DNA from: Lactarius indigo
Lineage: Eukaryota > Basidiomycota > Agaricomycetes > Russulales > Russulaceae
Direction of reading: 5' to 3'
DNA: 64,000 nucleotides
NCBI GenBank assembly: GCA_025766275.1
Contig: JAFKAC010000001.1
Span: forward strand, 248,001 to 312,000
Both the position numbers and the translations under genes were made by a program. The notes under the pieces are model-generated. The model was not told the origin of the DNA, made no database searches, and saw only the letters and a list, made by a program, of their open reading frames with translations. Of this stretch, positions 20,025-30,950 are shown piece by piece. Within the stretch, counting starts at the first letter, position 1. Every line of letters begins with the position of its first letter.

Positions 20025-23000
20025 ATGTCCTCGCAACTTACTGCTCTTGTCCCCGTGTTTGATGGCTCTAACTGGGCCATCTGGTCGAATGCCATGCAAG
20101 CCTTCTTCATGTCCCAAGGACTCTGGGGTTATGTCAATGGATCTATCCCTCTCGACACAACCACCGCCGCCAACATTCAAGCTGCTTGGCGTCGTAGTGA
20201 TGAAATGGCTAGGGGTAATCTTACCCTTCGTCTTTCTCCTGTGATCCAACAAGCTGTGACTGGTACCTCTGCCCAGGTTCTCTGGACTGCGGTTAAAGAT
20301 TGCTATGGAGCGGTCTCTTTACCCCGCATCTACAAAGACTTTAAAGAAGTGATTTCTATTCGCTTCAATCCTAACCAGAACCCTGTTGCAACTTTTGAGA
20401 AGATGGCAGCTGCCTTTTCTTGTCTTGGTGCAATAACTGTTGGCACTGGTGCTAATGCTACGACGCTTGCAATAAAGCCCCCCCTTCAGGCATTAATCGC
20501 CATGTCCGCTCTTCCTCAGAAATGGGAGAATCTCATTCCCATTATCTGTAGTGCCACTGCCACTACGGATCTCAAACTTGACTCAGTTGCTTCTGTAGTC
20601 ATTGGGCAGTTTGAGACCGAAACTAATCGCGGACAGCATAAGGGTGCTCATAATGCGCAGAAGCTTTCTGCCGTTAAGCGCAAGCGCGATAACCCTCGCT
20701 TTTCTAAGCAGGGTAGTCAGCAGCAGCTGCAGCCTTCTACTTCCAATGCCCCTGGCCCGTCTTCCCAGCAGCAGCCTAACTGGCAGCGCAGAGGACGAGG
20801 ATCTGGTCGTGGCAGAGGAAAAGGGAAAGGCAAAGCGCATGGCGGCGCTCCCCAGTATTCCCACATAGCTTCCATTGCCACACTATCTCCACCTACTTCT
20901 CACAAGGTGATCCATATTGGGTCATCTGGGGTCTCTACTTGTACAGAAGTCAAATCCTCTACCCCTCAGAGGTCTCCCAGCTTCTTTCCTTCCGTTAATA
21001 CCACTATGACGCTCGCAGAGTGGCTGAATGTACCCACTACAGTTCAGACTGCGAAGACGCTTGAGCAGCGCTTCGCCAATGTGGATGCACAAATGCGCCC
21101 TTGGATTGAGAAGTTTATTGACGAAGAATACGACTCCGATTTCGACGTTGATATGTCGCGACCACCTCCAGCAGGCGCACAATCAATAGTTGATATTGAG
21201 AGTCTAGACGACTCTAAGATTGCCGCCTATTGCAGTGAGTCATCTAATGCCCTGCAAATAGACTTAAGTGATTTGACAGTATCGGATCTTGACTCGGTAA
21301 CAGATTGCCAAGCTCAGACTCCTGATTACGTCGATCCGGAGACAGTTGAGGCAGAGGAGATAACAAAAATGTGGGAACAACCGGGATTTACTGGTTCCGG
21401 TTCTATTCCAAGAGTTCCTTCTTACGAACTAATTCTTGCCGCATGGACTAGAAACCAGCAATTCCTACACTCTCAGGGGCTTCCGACGCACCCCGACTTT
21501 GGTACTTTGGTATCTCCGCCGGGCTCGCAGGCAGAAACCCCCGAACATTTTCTAACCGGTCCAGATGAGGTCCTGGATTGGGGTTCTGATGAAGAAGAGT
21601 ACGTAACTCCTTCATTTTGCTTATTACATGCTGACAATGTTTTAGAATTAGCCCTGCCCCAAGGGGGGGCCGGAATTCTTAAAATTGCATGGGGTCAGTA
21701 AATTTTTTTAAGGGGTTGGGCCGTACCCCCCCCCCCCCCCTACCCCCAAAAAGGAAATTAAATTCCAAATATGGAAATTTCTTAGATTACCCCCCCCCAT
21801 CATGCATTGCTGCCAAACCACTGGCACCACACACGTTTCTGTGTGTTCTATAAACATTGCCATGAGTGCTGTATGCTACCACCAAGCTGGGAACATGCAA
21901 CTTCATTGCTTACATTTATCATAGTTGAGTTCCCCTAACTTTTAAGCTCAGTGTCAGTGTGGCTCATTCTTTTTGTTCTCCGGCTTTCTGCATTTGTCCG
22001 CGGCCTTATTGGCTCGAACAAGACGTATCTCCGACTCATACAACTACATATGTGAAGTGGTGTGTTATGTGCAAACGTGCACAATCATTTTCGACCCTCT
22101 GCAACAACCCGACCTTGTTTCTGTTCTCGACCCCGCCGCACGTCTACGCACGTTTATCCCTTCGAGATAAACACGTCCCCAATCACCGCGGACCTGTATG
22201 CGACGGCGCGCGTTCCGCGGACGCGTGCGCGACACCTTGCGACGCATCACATGCCCCAAGACCTGTAGATGCTCTTAGACGGAGTTGGGGGTCAGGCCAC
22301 TGTAACTGTAGTTAAATAGATTCCTCATAGAATAGTACAGTAACATGTAGTAAGTAGAATTCTAGTATCCCTTTGAAAAAACCCGCCATGCAACAGGTAT
22401 GGGTTTTGTATGGGTACCTCAGATCTGACCCACACCCATACCCACAAACCCATATTCGGGTACCTGCATGGGTTTACAAACACACAATATGCACTATTGC
22501 TGAGATGATACGGGGGAAAAGCGGGAAATTTCCAGATCGGCCTGGCCTTAGACGCCCAAAAAGCAAATTTTTTTAGAGACTTTCGGCCAACCCCCCCCCC
22601 CCCACCTCAGGTCATGGAACCACAGCCCGGCCCCCCCTTGCCCTGCCCCCAAGAAGTCTAAAGGGTGGCAGATTTAATAATAACATAGTAGTGTCGCATG
22701 TAACAAAGTTGTCTGAAATGTACAATATTAGCAGCGCTCTTCTCGATTTTCTTGAGTGTGAGCATAATGAGTACTTCAGCCAATGTGCAGAATGTCTGAA
22801 GCGTACAAAAAATATGTGGCTCCTTGACTCAGGAGCCTCAGCACATTTTACCAACCAAATTAGTGATTTTATCAAGTATAAGTCACTACCCAAGTCTGAA
22901 AGAATACCTGTTAAAACTGCGGCTCACATGATATATGTTGAAGGAATAGGAACTGTCTTGCTTGAGCATCATCTTGCAGATAAGCTTGTAACTACATGAG

Positions 23001-26000
23001 TTCATCCAGTCTTTCACATACCCTCTATGAGCATGCGGCTTTTATAAATGGGAGTCTTTCTACAGCAAGGATTGTGCGTTTTGGGGAATTCGCAGCATAT
23101 AACCTTGCTAAGAAAAAACAAAACAATTGTCCAATGTAAACCCCTAGTTCACGGACAATCACTATATTGGCTAGATGCCTCTATTTCTACTCTAATTGAG
23201 TCGCAATATGTGAACATATCTGCATTGCAAAATGTAGATTATGACCTTATGCATCGTCGCCTTGGACACCCATCTAAAGAGGTTTTAAGACGATCTAAGG
23301 AAAACACTAAGGGTTTCCCTGATGGGATTGTAATTCCTACCTCTGAAAAACTATGTCCAGGATGTGCGCAAGGTAAAATGCCTGCAGCATCTCATCCGCC
23401 TTCCGAAACTAGGGCTAACACTTCTTTTAATCGAATTCATTCCGATTTAAAAAGCTTCCCTATACCATCGTATCACAAGTACAAGTATTTTATTGTCTTT
23501 TTTGACGATTATACTTCCTTTGCTTGGATCACTCTTTTACGGGATAAAGCCTCTGCTATTACTGCTTTAAAGCAGTGGCTTGCGTTAATAAAAAATCAAT
23601 TTAACGCTACCATAAAAGAATGGATGTCTGATGCTGGTGGTGAATATAAGTCGGATGCTTTCCTAAAGCAATTAAAGGATGCTGGCATTACAGTGCTACA
23701 GTCTGCGCCACATATGCCACAACAAAATGGGCGTGCTGAGCACTTTATGCACACCATAATGGACAAAGCTCAGGCTATGCGCCTTGATGCTTGTTTACCT
23801 CAGAGTTGGTGGGAATTTGCAGTCCTACACGCTACACATTGTTACAATAGAACTCCAATTAGTCGCCTTCAATGGCAGACTCCTTATAAACTATTGTACA
23901 ATGAAGTACCTGATATTTCTCATCTTCAAGTGTTTGGTTTGGGTGCATATGTCCATATCCCTGAGGCTCGCCGGGTTACTAAACTTTCCCCTAAAAGCGA
24001 ACTCATGATCTACCTTGGTAGAGGATCTGGGATGAAGGCTGATGTCTTCATGCGCACACCCAATACCTTGTTCTATTTGGACAAAGCACTCTTTGATGAA
24101 GGACTATTTCCTAAGTGTCCTTCTGACAGCGTCAGGAGTAAACCTAAAGGTGTAACTCAGTTAGATGATACAGCTTCAGATGATGAGCTGTCTGTAGATG
24201 ATACCACTCCTGGTGTTGATGATGACCCTCCACCTGAGCCTCCAAAATGGAGAAGCGCTCCCCAGCCTGTTGGGCCTGGACCTCCCAGTACATCTACTGG
24301 AGGTACTGGATCGCTGCTACCTCCGCCTTTACCGCTGCAACCTGTACCAGGTCCTAGTCAACCTAGGAGAACAGCGCGTACAAGGAAACCCACTTCTCAT
24401 CCAGATAATGTCTATGGAGATAGGCCTCCTACTATGATAATTCGTGACATTGAGCGGACTCGCACATGGTGACAATTGACTGGTGACCAGCCGAGTAGCT
24501 CTCGGTTGCATTCACGTCAAGATCAGACCGTACCAGGAGATTTTCCTGAGCAACCCGAGTCTGGTCCTTCTAGTGCACCGGGTGATAATCCGCACCTTTC
24601 GGATGATGAAGTAGAGCAACAATTGCTCACCCGCCTTGCTCAGGAAGGGGGAGTCAAATTTCTAGATCTTCTGCTTGCCAAAGCAGTTTCACCAATAGAT
24701 CTAGATGCACCTGATACCTCTAATATTTGTGAATGGACCTATCGGGACATTATTAAAATGCCAAGTGACTCTCAGGAGGAGTGGCGTAATGCATGCAAAG
24801 AGGAACTTGCTTCCCTTCGCAATCGCAAAGTCTACGAACTTGTTAACCCACCGAAAGGCAGAAAGGTTATCAAGAATCAATGGGTATTTGACTTAAAGTC
24901 AGATGGTCGAAAGAAAGCCAGGCTAGTTGCCAAAGGCTTTTCTCAGGTTGAAGGCATTGATTATGACGAAATATTCTCACCTGTGGTACACTTTGAGACC
25001 GTCCAGATGATGCTCGCGCTTACAGCGCTGAAGGATTGGCACATCTCTGGACTGGACATCAAACAGCCTTCCTATATGGAGACCTCGATGAGGAACTCTA
25101 CATGGAACAACCTGAAGGGTTTAAAATCCCTGGCCAACAAAACAAAGTGATGCGCCTTAAAAAAGCCATCTATGGACTTAAACAAGCTGCTCTTGCTTGG
25201 TGGAGAGCGCTGGATAAATCCATGGGCACTCTAAGTTGTACACGTCTACAATCAGACTCAGGTCTGTTTGTAAATGAGGATAAAACAATTGTAGTAATTG
25301 TCTACGTCGATGATGTCCTCTTCCTCGGGAGACACAAAAAACATATTGATTCCCTGAAGCAGCGCTTCATGAGAATCTGGGAATGCAGAGACCTTGGTGA
25401 TACCAAAGAGTTTCTTCGAATGCGCATACTATGTTCTAAAGGTAGAATCCTGATCGATCAGCAGGATTACCTTCAGAAAGTGTTGCAGCACTTCAAACTG
25501 ATTAACGCCAAATCAGTACCCACTCCACTACCGGAAGGGTATCATCCTACCCCTAATAAGGGAACTGCATCTCCAGATCTCCACGCTTCATACCAACAAG
25601 TGATAGGATCACTCCTATACATTATGATTGGTACGCGACCGGATATTGCCTATGCTGTTACCAAAATGGCGCAGTTTGCTGCCAACCCATCAGAAGACCA
25701 TTTAAAGTGTGCTCTTTACATATGCCGCTACTTACTTGGTACTTCAAACTATGCCTTAGTCTATGACGGCAAGAGTGATGCTGGTATAATAGCATACGCA
25801 GATTCTGACTGGGCTTCAGACCCAGTTACCAGGAAGTCCACTATGGGCTACTTAGTAAAAATGGCAAATGGAATATTTTGCTGGAATTTGAGAGCACAAA
25901 AGTCAATTGCGCTCTCATCCACTGAAGCAGAATATATGTCGCTGTGTGATACAAGCAGACAATTGGTTTGGATACGATTGCTCTTTCATGAGCTTGGAAT

Positions 26001-26274
26001 AAATCTAGAACCAATTCCATTATGCGGAGATAATCAAGGCTCCATATTCCTATCTTCTAATCCGGTTCAAGAAAAACGGATTAAACACATTGATTTATGT
26101 CACCACTACATACGTGAAGTAATCCGTGATAAGAAGATAGAGTTATTCTTTATAGAAGGAGCTGAGAACCCCGCCGATCTTTTTACTAAGAACCTGGGTT
26201 GCATTAAGTTCCTAAAATTCAGGGAACAGCTTGGGCTTGAGTTTTCCTCGCCTACGCAAGCTCAAGCAACTTGA
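20025..26274 (+). pseudogene. Copia-C Gag-Pol, interrupted by MITE, stops and a frameshift
   Basis: Gag starts at ATG 20025. It lacks a classical CCHC knuckle but has an RG-rich stretch (RRGRGSGRGRGKGKGK, about 20790-20835). Pol motifs: protease LLDSGASAHF (about 22820); integrase core with HSDLKSF, SDAGGEY and NGRAEHFM (His before Phe where Arg is usual); RT YVDD (about 25305); RNase H STEAEYMS (about 25920). Breaks: the MITE at 21660; TGA 22997 (CGA in Copia-D); TAA 23045 (TCA in Copia-D); TGA 24470 shared with Copia-D; and loss of one A near 25061 (DIK-TAFLYG), also shared. The ORF ends at 26274. Confidence 0.93.
21660..22640. mobile_element. hAT-like MITE inserted in Copia-C
   Basis: 981-bp insertion absent from Copia-D. 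Perfect 14-bp terminal inverted repeats (CAAGGGGGGGCCGG) are flanked by an 8-bp duplication CCCTGCCC (21652-21659 and 22641-22648). Eight-base TSDs and CA-starting TIRs are the hAT signature. There is no transposase ORF, so it is non-autonomous. The interior has G/C homopolymers near both ends and repeated ATGGGT/GGGTACC motifs (22385-22475), possible subterminal binding repeats. The exact TSD length depends on where the C runs are split. Confidence 0.85.
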
Positions 26275-26745
26275 CCACTATGCCTGAAGGGTAGTAGATA
26301 AAAAGGGTTTTTCATAGCTTCTCCATGTACATCGCTTCTTCTTTAGAAGTGAGTCACGAACAACTTGCTCTTTTGTCACAAACCATAGAAGTTTATTGAG
26401 TCATCTGACTCTAAGCCTCTCATGGTTTTGCGTCAAACAACCCTGGTATCTCTACCAGAAGGAAGTTCACACATCCTGTTCTATCAAGGCATAGTACGAG
26501 AGGTCAAATTACTCATAAGAAACCGAGGATCGACAACCATTGTTGGGGAGTAGCGTCTTTACTACGATTTACAAAACCCCTCACAAAAAGGATGTTGCGA
26601 TGACCCCGCAACCAAATCCCCTATACATCCCTATGACATTTGAGGGTTGAGGCCTTTCCGGTCGATGTTTATTACTGATCCTTATGTCTATAGAGTAAGG
26701 CTATTGCTTAGAAGTGCTTTACTAGCTGCACTAAGCAAGGGGGAG
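26275..26745 (+). other. Copia-C 3' untranslated region and polypurine tract
   Basis: About 470 bp after the pol stop with no coding signal. It ends in AAGCAAGGGGGAG, the polypurine tract abutting the 3' LTR. Copia-D has the same region at 51035-51505. Confidence 0.75.
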
Positions 26746-27147
26746 TGTTGGAATGTGATAAGTACATAAGGACCTTATCTATAGCAGTTACAACATTACG
26801 GTACTATGTTTACCATATTAGGCAAGTCAGGATACGTACAGTAGTGGGCGTATCATGTCCAGTGATGAGGAGAAGTCTTATGACTGTCTCAGAAGCGCGA
26901 AACACATCAGGTGTGTGTAAAAATGCAATATTGTGGACGCCTTTACTCATCACTTTTGCACAAATGGACATGGTGGGGCCATAGAGCATAAATATCCTCC
27001 TATGGGGAGGGAGGTGAATACAGAACTTCACCCCTCTTCACTTGTGCACACTCTCCCCTCTAAAAACAGTCTCTCAACCTACTGCAAAGGTGAGAACGTC
27101 CCTCCTGCATGCTGCGCTTTAGCCTGTAAGGCTTTTGCTGCGCAACA
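26746..27147 (+). repeat. Copia-C 3' LTR, at the left edge of the inverted segment
   Basis: 402 bp. Nearly identical to the Copia-D 3' LTR (one CpG difference by eye), and less like its own 5' LTR. It is followed by GTAAC and a Gypsy-F LTR piece. Confidence 0.96.
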
Positions 27148-27328
27148 GTAACTAGCTTGAACCCTAGTACAGCTATCCTAGGAATGAGTCATACACGAGT
27201 CACAATCACATGCGAACTACTATGCTGACTGATGCGATGTAAGAGTCCATGACTAATACTGATACCGGACCGTAGTCATAACCGGTCATGAGTCATGTGT
27301 AATGAATCATCGAGTCCGTACCGTAACA
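27148..27328 (-). repeat. Gypsy-F 3' LTR, 5' piece (181 bp)
   Basis: Reverse complement of the first 181 bp of the Gypsy LTR, cut exactly at GTAAC where Copia-C ends. With 57545-57877 (333 bp), less the 5-bp duplicate, it makes 509 bp, the length of the other Gypsy-F LTR. Confidence 0.93.
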
Positions 27329-27360
27329 TCACCCTCTTTTCAGGAGTGAGGCCCACCTCA

Positions 27361-30049
27361 CTAGTCCACTACTGACTCCTGCCTCATCCGTTCCGCTTCA
27401 TCTTCCATTCGTGCCAATATGTTAGCCCGTTCGAGATGATAAAGACTGTCCTTTTTGTCCTGGGTCACCATCTCCTTATCCAGTTGCAACTGCCGAATTC
27501 TCTTCTCCAACTGATCTTCGGCAAACACAAATTGCCAGAACCGGTGTAGCTCCTGGGTGAGGGTGACATCCCCAATACGCATTAACAACAGGTCAGTGGG
27601 ATGTCGGTCATGGAGCATGAAATACTCTTCGTGGGGTATAAAAGCCCAGTTGTTCTTTGGGAGGTGTGGAGTTGTGTAAAGGGGTTTGCCGTAAATGAAG
27701 CCAGAACCTGGAGCTAGTCCGAGTACGAAGGGGTCTCCTCCACAGATAACCTGTACGTGGGAGGCTTGTATCGTCGGTCCGTTGGGGAGCTTGATCGGGA
27801 ACGGAATGTAATCGGGTCCTCTATTGACCCGGAACCCTTCAGGGATGATGGCCCTGGTTGCTGGGTCTCGTTCACCCATTGGTGTATAATGAGCCGCTTG
27901 TGCCACAGCGGCTCGTCCTCTGTGTAGAGGCCCCCCTGCTGCGTCGACGAGGTAGGGAGTGGTGGCTGGATCTTCAGCGTAGAATTCATGGTTAAGGAAT
28001 GCATGCCTGAGGGGGTAATGGTCTCCAAGCTCGTCTTCATCCTCATCTTTGTCCAGTACTCCCATCTCTCCTTCATCATCCTGCGTCGGCAGGCGGTGAT
28101 ATGCAGTTGCTCCTGCTGCCACCGCGCTGCCGTCTCCTTCCATTCTTGTTCGTACTTCTTCATGGCGTCTGGTGGCTTCACCGCACGGGACAGCTGCTTG
28201 AAGCCGAAATAACTCGTCTTCTGTGAGGAAGACTTCGGGCTCACCGGTGTCGGGGTTTGTGAGGGCGTACATGGGCGGTGGCGCTGGTTGAGCTGCTGTT
28301 GGATCGTCACTGAGAGTTCCCTGTACGGGCACAGGGAATCGTTGCAGTGTCTGGTGCAGTTCTTCACTAGTGATAGGGCTGTCTTCCTCATGCTGCATGG
28401 AGGTACGGCCTCTTCCCGCAGTTCCAGTGGCTGTGGCGTCACTGGCAGAGTCAGGGTTAACAAGTGTGGCGGAGGAGTCGTTGACGAGGGTAGAGAGGAG
28501 TGCAAGCTGGTCATTTCATCGGGTAGAGGACATGAGAGGAGTGAGTGATGGGGACTTATCACGACAGAAGGCCACCCTTATATGCGTTTCCCTGTTGGGG
28601 TTGGAATGTTTGAACTTCTGAACGGCTTCGTTGGCAAATACGTCATCCTTATCTATCCATTGGTTATCTGAGTCAGGATAACCCTTCCATTTGATAAGGT
28701 ATTGGAGCCAGTGCCTTCTGCCAAATCGCTGAGAGTCCAGAATCTTCTCGACTTCATATTCTTCTTCGTTATCGACCAAATCAGGTGGTGGGCGCTGATA
28801 ATTTGGTCCATGTGTGGGCGTTTCACGATAAGGTGTGAGAAGATCTATGTGGAAGACATCGTGGATACTCCACTGTGTGGGAAGTTCGAGGTGATAATTG
28901 ACAGGGGACATCACCTGGATGACCTTAAATGGTCCATGCCTCTTGGCAGCTAGTTTTGCGGTTGGTTGGTGCGTGCGTAAGTGGCGTCCTTCGAGCCACA
29001 CGAGGTCTCCTTCTTTGAATTTGGGCGTATCTTTGTGTTTGACCCATGACTTCTGTGCCCTGAGCATACATGAGAATGCGCGCTGTCGCGCTTGCTTAAA
29101 TTGGTCTAGCCTCAGGGACACCTGTGGGATAGGGGACGGTCTATCGGTCCAATCAGCGCGGGGGTTGAACCCTGATAAGAGAAAGAAGGGGGACTCCCGC
29201 ATGGTTTCGTTGGGCCAGTTATTATGCGTGAATTCTGCCATAGGCAGATAACGAACCCAGTCGTCTTGCCGTTCATTTACCCAGAAGCAGAGGTATTGTT
29301 CCAGCCATTGGTTCGTTCGCTCTGATTGGCCGTCTGTCCTAGGGTGATAAGCGGTTGAGATATTTTGGCTAATGCCAAGAATTTTGCATATCTCTCGCAT
29401 GAACTTGGATGTGAAGCGTGGGTCTCGATCACTAATGACATGCGAGGGGAGTCCAAATCGTGGGAAGACATGGGAAACGTACAGGGCAGCCGTTCCTTCA
29501 GCGGTTATCTCTTCGTTACAGGGGATAAAGATGGCGGCCTTGGTACAGTCATGATCTGTTACTGTCAAGATAGAGTCGTAGCTGCGGGACATGGGGAGTT
29601 TCGTAATAAAGTCCACTGTAATTGTTTCAAATGGTAGGGCCTCTGGTTTGGGATAAATGGGTTGCAGAGGCGCTCTGATGGGGCGCAGATTGACTTTGTG
29701 CCGCTGGCACTCTGCACAACCTTTGACATAGTCTTGAACATCGTTTTTCATTTGTGGCCACCAGTAATGTTGTTCAGTAAGCTGGAGAGTACGTTTGATG
29801 CCGGGATGACCATAGACAGGCAAGTTGTGATGGGCAGCAATGATGGTTCGTTTATCGTGTATGCCACCAGTTACCACCCGACGCCCATCCTTGTACCATG
29901 TCCCTTCGATGTCTTTTAGCTTATGAGCATCAACCCAAGGTTTCAACTTAGCTAGGTCTTGTTCGTAGATAGGGTGTTCCGGGGTCATCTCCACCGGTAA
30001 AATCTCCGGTCTCCAATGTGGATGTTGTGGCTCTTCTATCGTAATGGTG
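27361..30049 (-). pseudogene. Gypsy-F pol, 3' part: integrase, chromodomain, extension
   Basis: The minus strand continues from Copia-G. It encodes integrase HHCC (HPGIKRTLQ to CAECQRHK), DDE core (VDFITKLP, VISDRDPRF, DGQSERTNQW), GPY/F module, chromodomain (EEYEVEKILDSQR, about 28780-28620) and the conserved extension ending in RMRQESVVD. A TGA at 28516-28518 separates the chromodomain part from the rest. TSD TGTAC of Copia-G sits at 30050-30054. A polypurine tract (CTGAAAAGAGGGTGA on the minus strand, 27329-27343) abuts the LTR. Confidence 0.92.
27714..28562 (-). other. Overlapping +1-frame ORF (282 codons) in the Gypsy-F pol extension
   Basis: Same frame, length and ending as the overlapping ORF of Gypsy-2, still open although pol itself has a TGA in this stretch. 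The helical block at about 28000-28165 reads KKYEQEWKETAARWQQEQL then ERWEYWTKMRM. Confidence 0.5.
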
Positions 30050-30054
30050 TGTAC

Positions 30055-30590
30055 TGTTGAAGCACAGAACTAACAAGCAAGGTGATAAGCTTGAACAGCT
30101 ATGAGGACAAGTTAACTTCAGAGGTGAAGGGAACTCTATTACAACTGCATACCTATGAGGACAAGTTACTGTAGAGAAGCAACGCCTATGAGTAAAGGTA
30201 ATAAGAGAAGTAAAGAGAAAGGGAACTTACACTTCAGAGGTGAAGGGAACTCTGAAGTGTAGAGGCGAAAACAGCAGTCCTTATATACAGGACACTTAGA
30301 TAATAATGGTCTGTGCGCACTGGTGACTCAAACACAATACAGGTGGTCTGTGTGCCAGAGGGAGAAATGCCATTGGATGGCAGAGAACAATAGCTGCCTA
30401 AAGCAGACAATACTGGTATCTTAACAATAGAAAGAACAATAAGAACCATATATGGATCTAACAATAAAGATAAACAAAAGCGGTCCGTATAAGTCCGAAG
30501 TGTCCATAAGGGGTAGATACCATATTTAGTATGTGGGCTGACTCAATCAGATCCCACGAGACACGTGACTTTAACAGTCGTGTCTCAACA
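30055..30590 (-). repeat. Copia-G 3' LTR
   Basis: 536 bp, preceded by TSD TGTAC. The minus-strand polypurine CATGGAGGGA (30591-30600) abuts it. Confidence 0.96.
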
Positions 30591-30950
30591 TCCCTCCATG
30601 ATAGAGACAGTCCACAAGAGTGGTTCAAGCATTGAGTGAAAGTGCCTTGGCAGGACACTTTATTGCTTTACTGTACTATGAGAAATGTTTCGATTCTCTG
30701 GTTAGAAAGAATCTATGTACGCAGAAGTCCTGATAAAGGACAACTTTTTGGAGGTCTTCATGCACTGCTCTATGAGGATAATGTAGTTCTAAAGAACTAC
30801 TTTTTGAAGAGCCATGAGTTGGGAGATAAGATGGAACAGGTCCAACTTCTTCAGTTCTCTAAGAAGGGTTTTTCTTAACTATTAAACTAGGAAGTCTGTT
30901 GCAAGTATACACAACAGTTCGACGTCCTAGAACCCATCTTTACACTATTC

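Larger units (their letters stand above)
19246..27147 (+). mobile_element. Copia-C: Ty1/Copia retrotransposon, degenerate, at the left inversion breakpoint
   Basis: Plus-strand element with 402-bp LTRs (TGTTGGAA... CGCAACA) at both ends, an iMet-type PBS, and a broken gag-pol. It carries a hAT-like MITE at 21660-22640. Left flank AGATG and right flank GTAAC do not match, although both ends are intact. The matching partners flank Copia-D, so the element looks recombinant. Confidence 0.95.

Noticed and set aside
21728..21742. Poly-C run as a functional G-quadruplex
   Set aside because: A single long homopolymer near a MITE end; length is prone to sequencing error and there is no second line of evidence.
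21959..22315. ORFs inside the hAT-like MITE
   Set aside because: Short, overlapping in several frames, and without transposase motifs; the element is better explained as non-autonomous.
24470..24472. Programmed stop readthrough in Copia-C/D (TGA C context, shared by both copies)
   Set aside because: A frameshift lies close by in the same copies, and gene conversion explains sharing; no independent intact copy supports a programmed signal.
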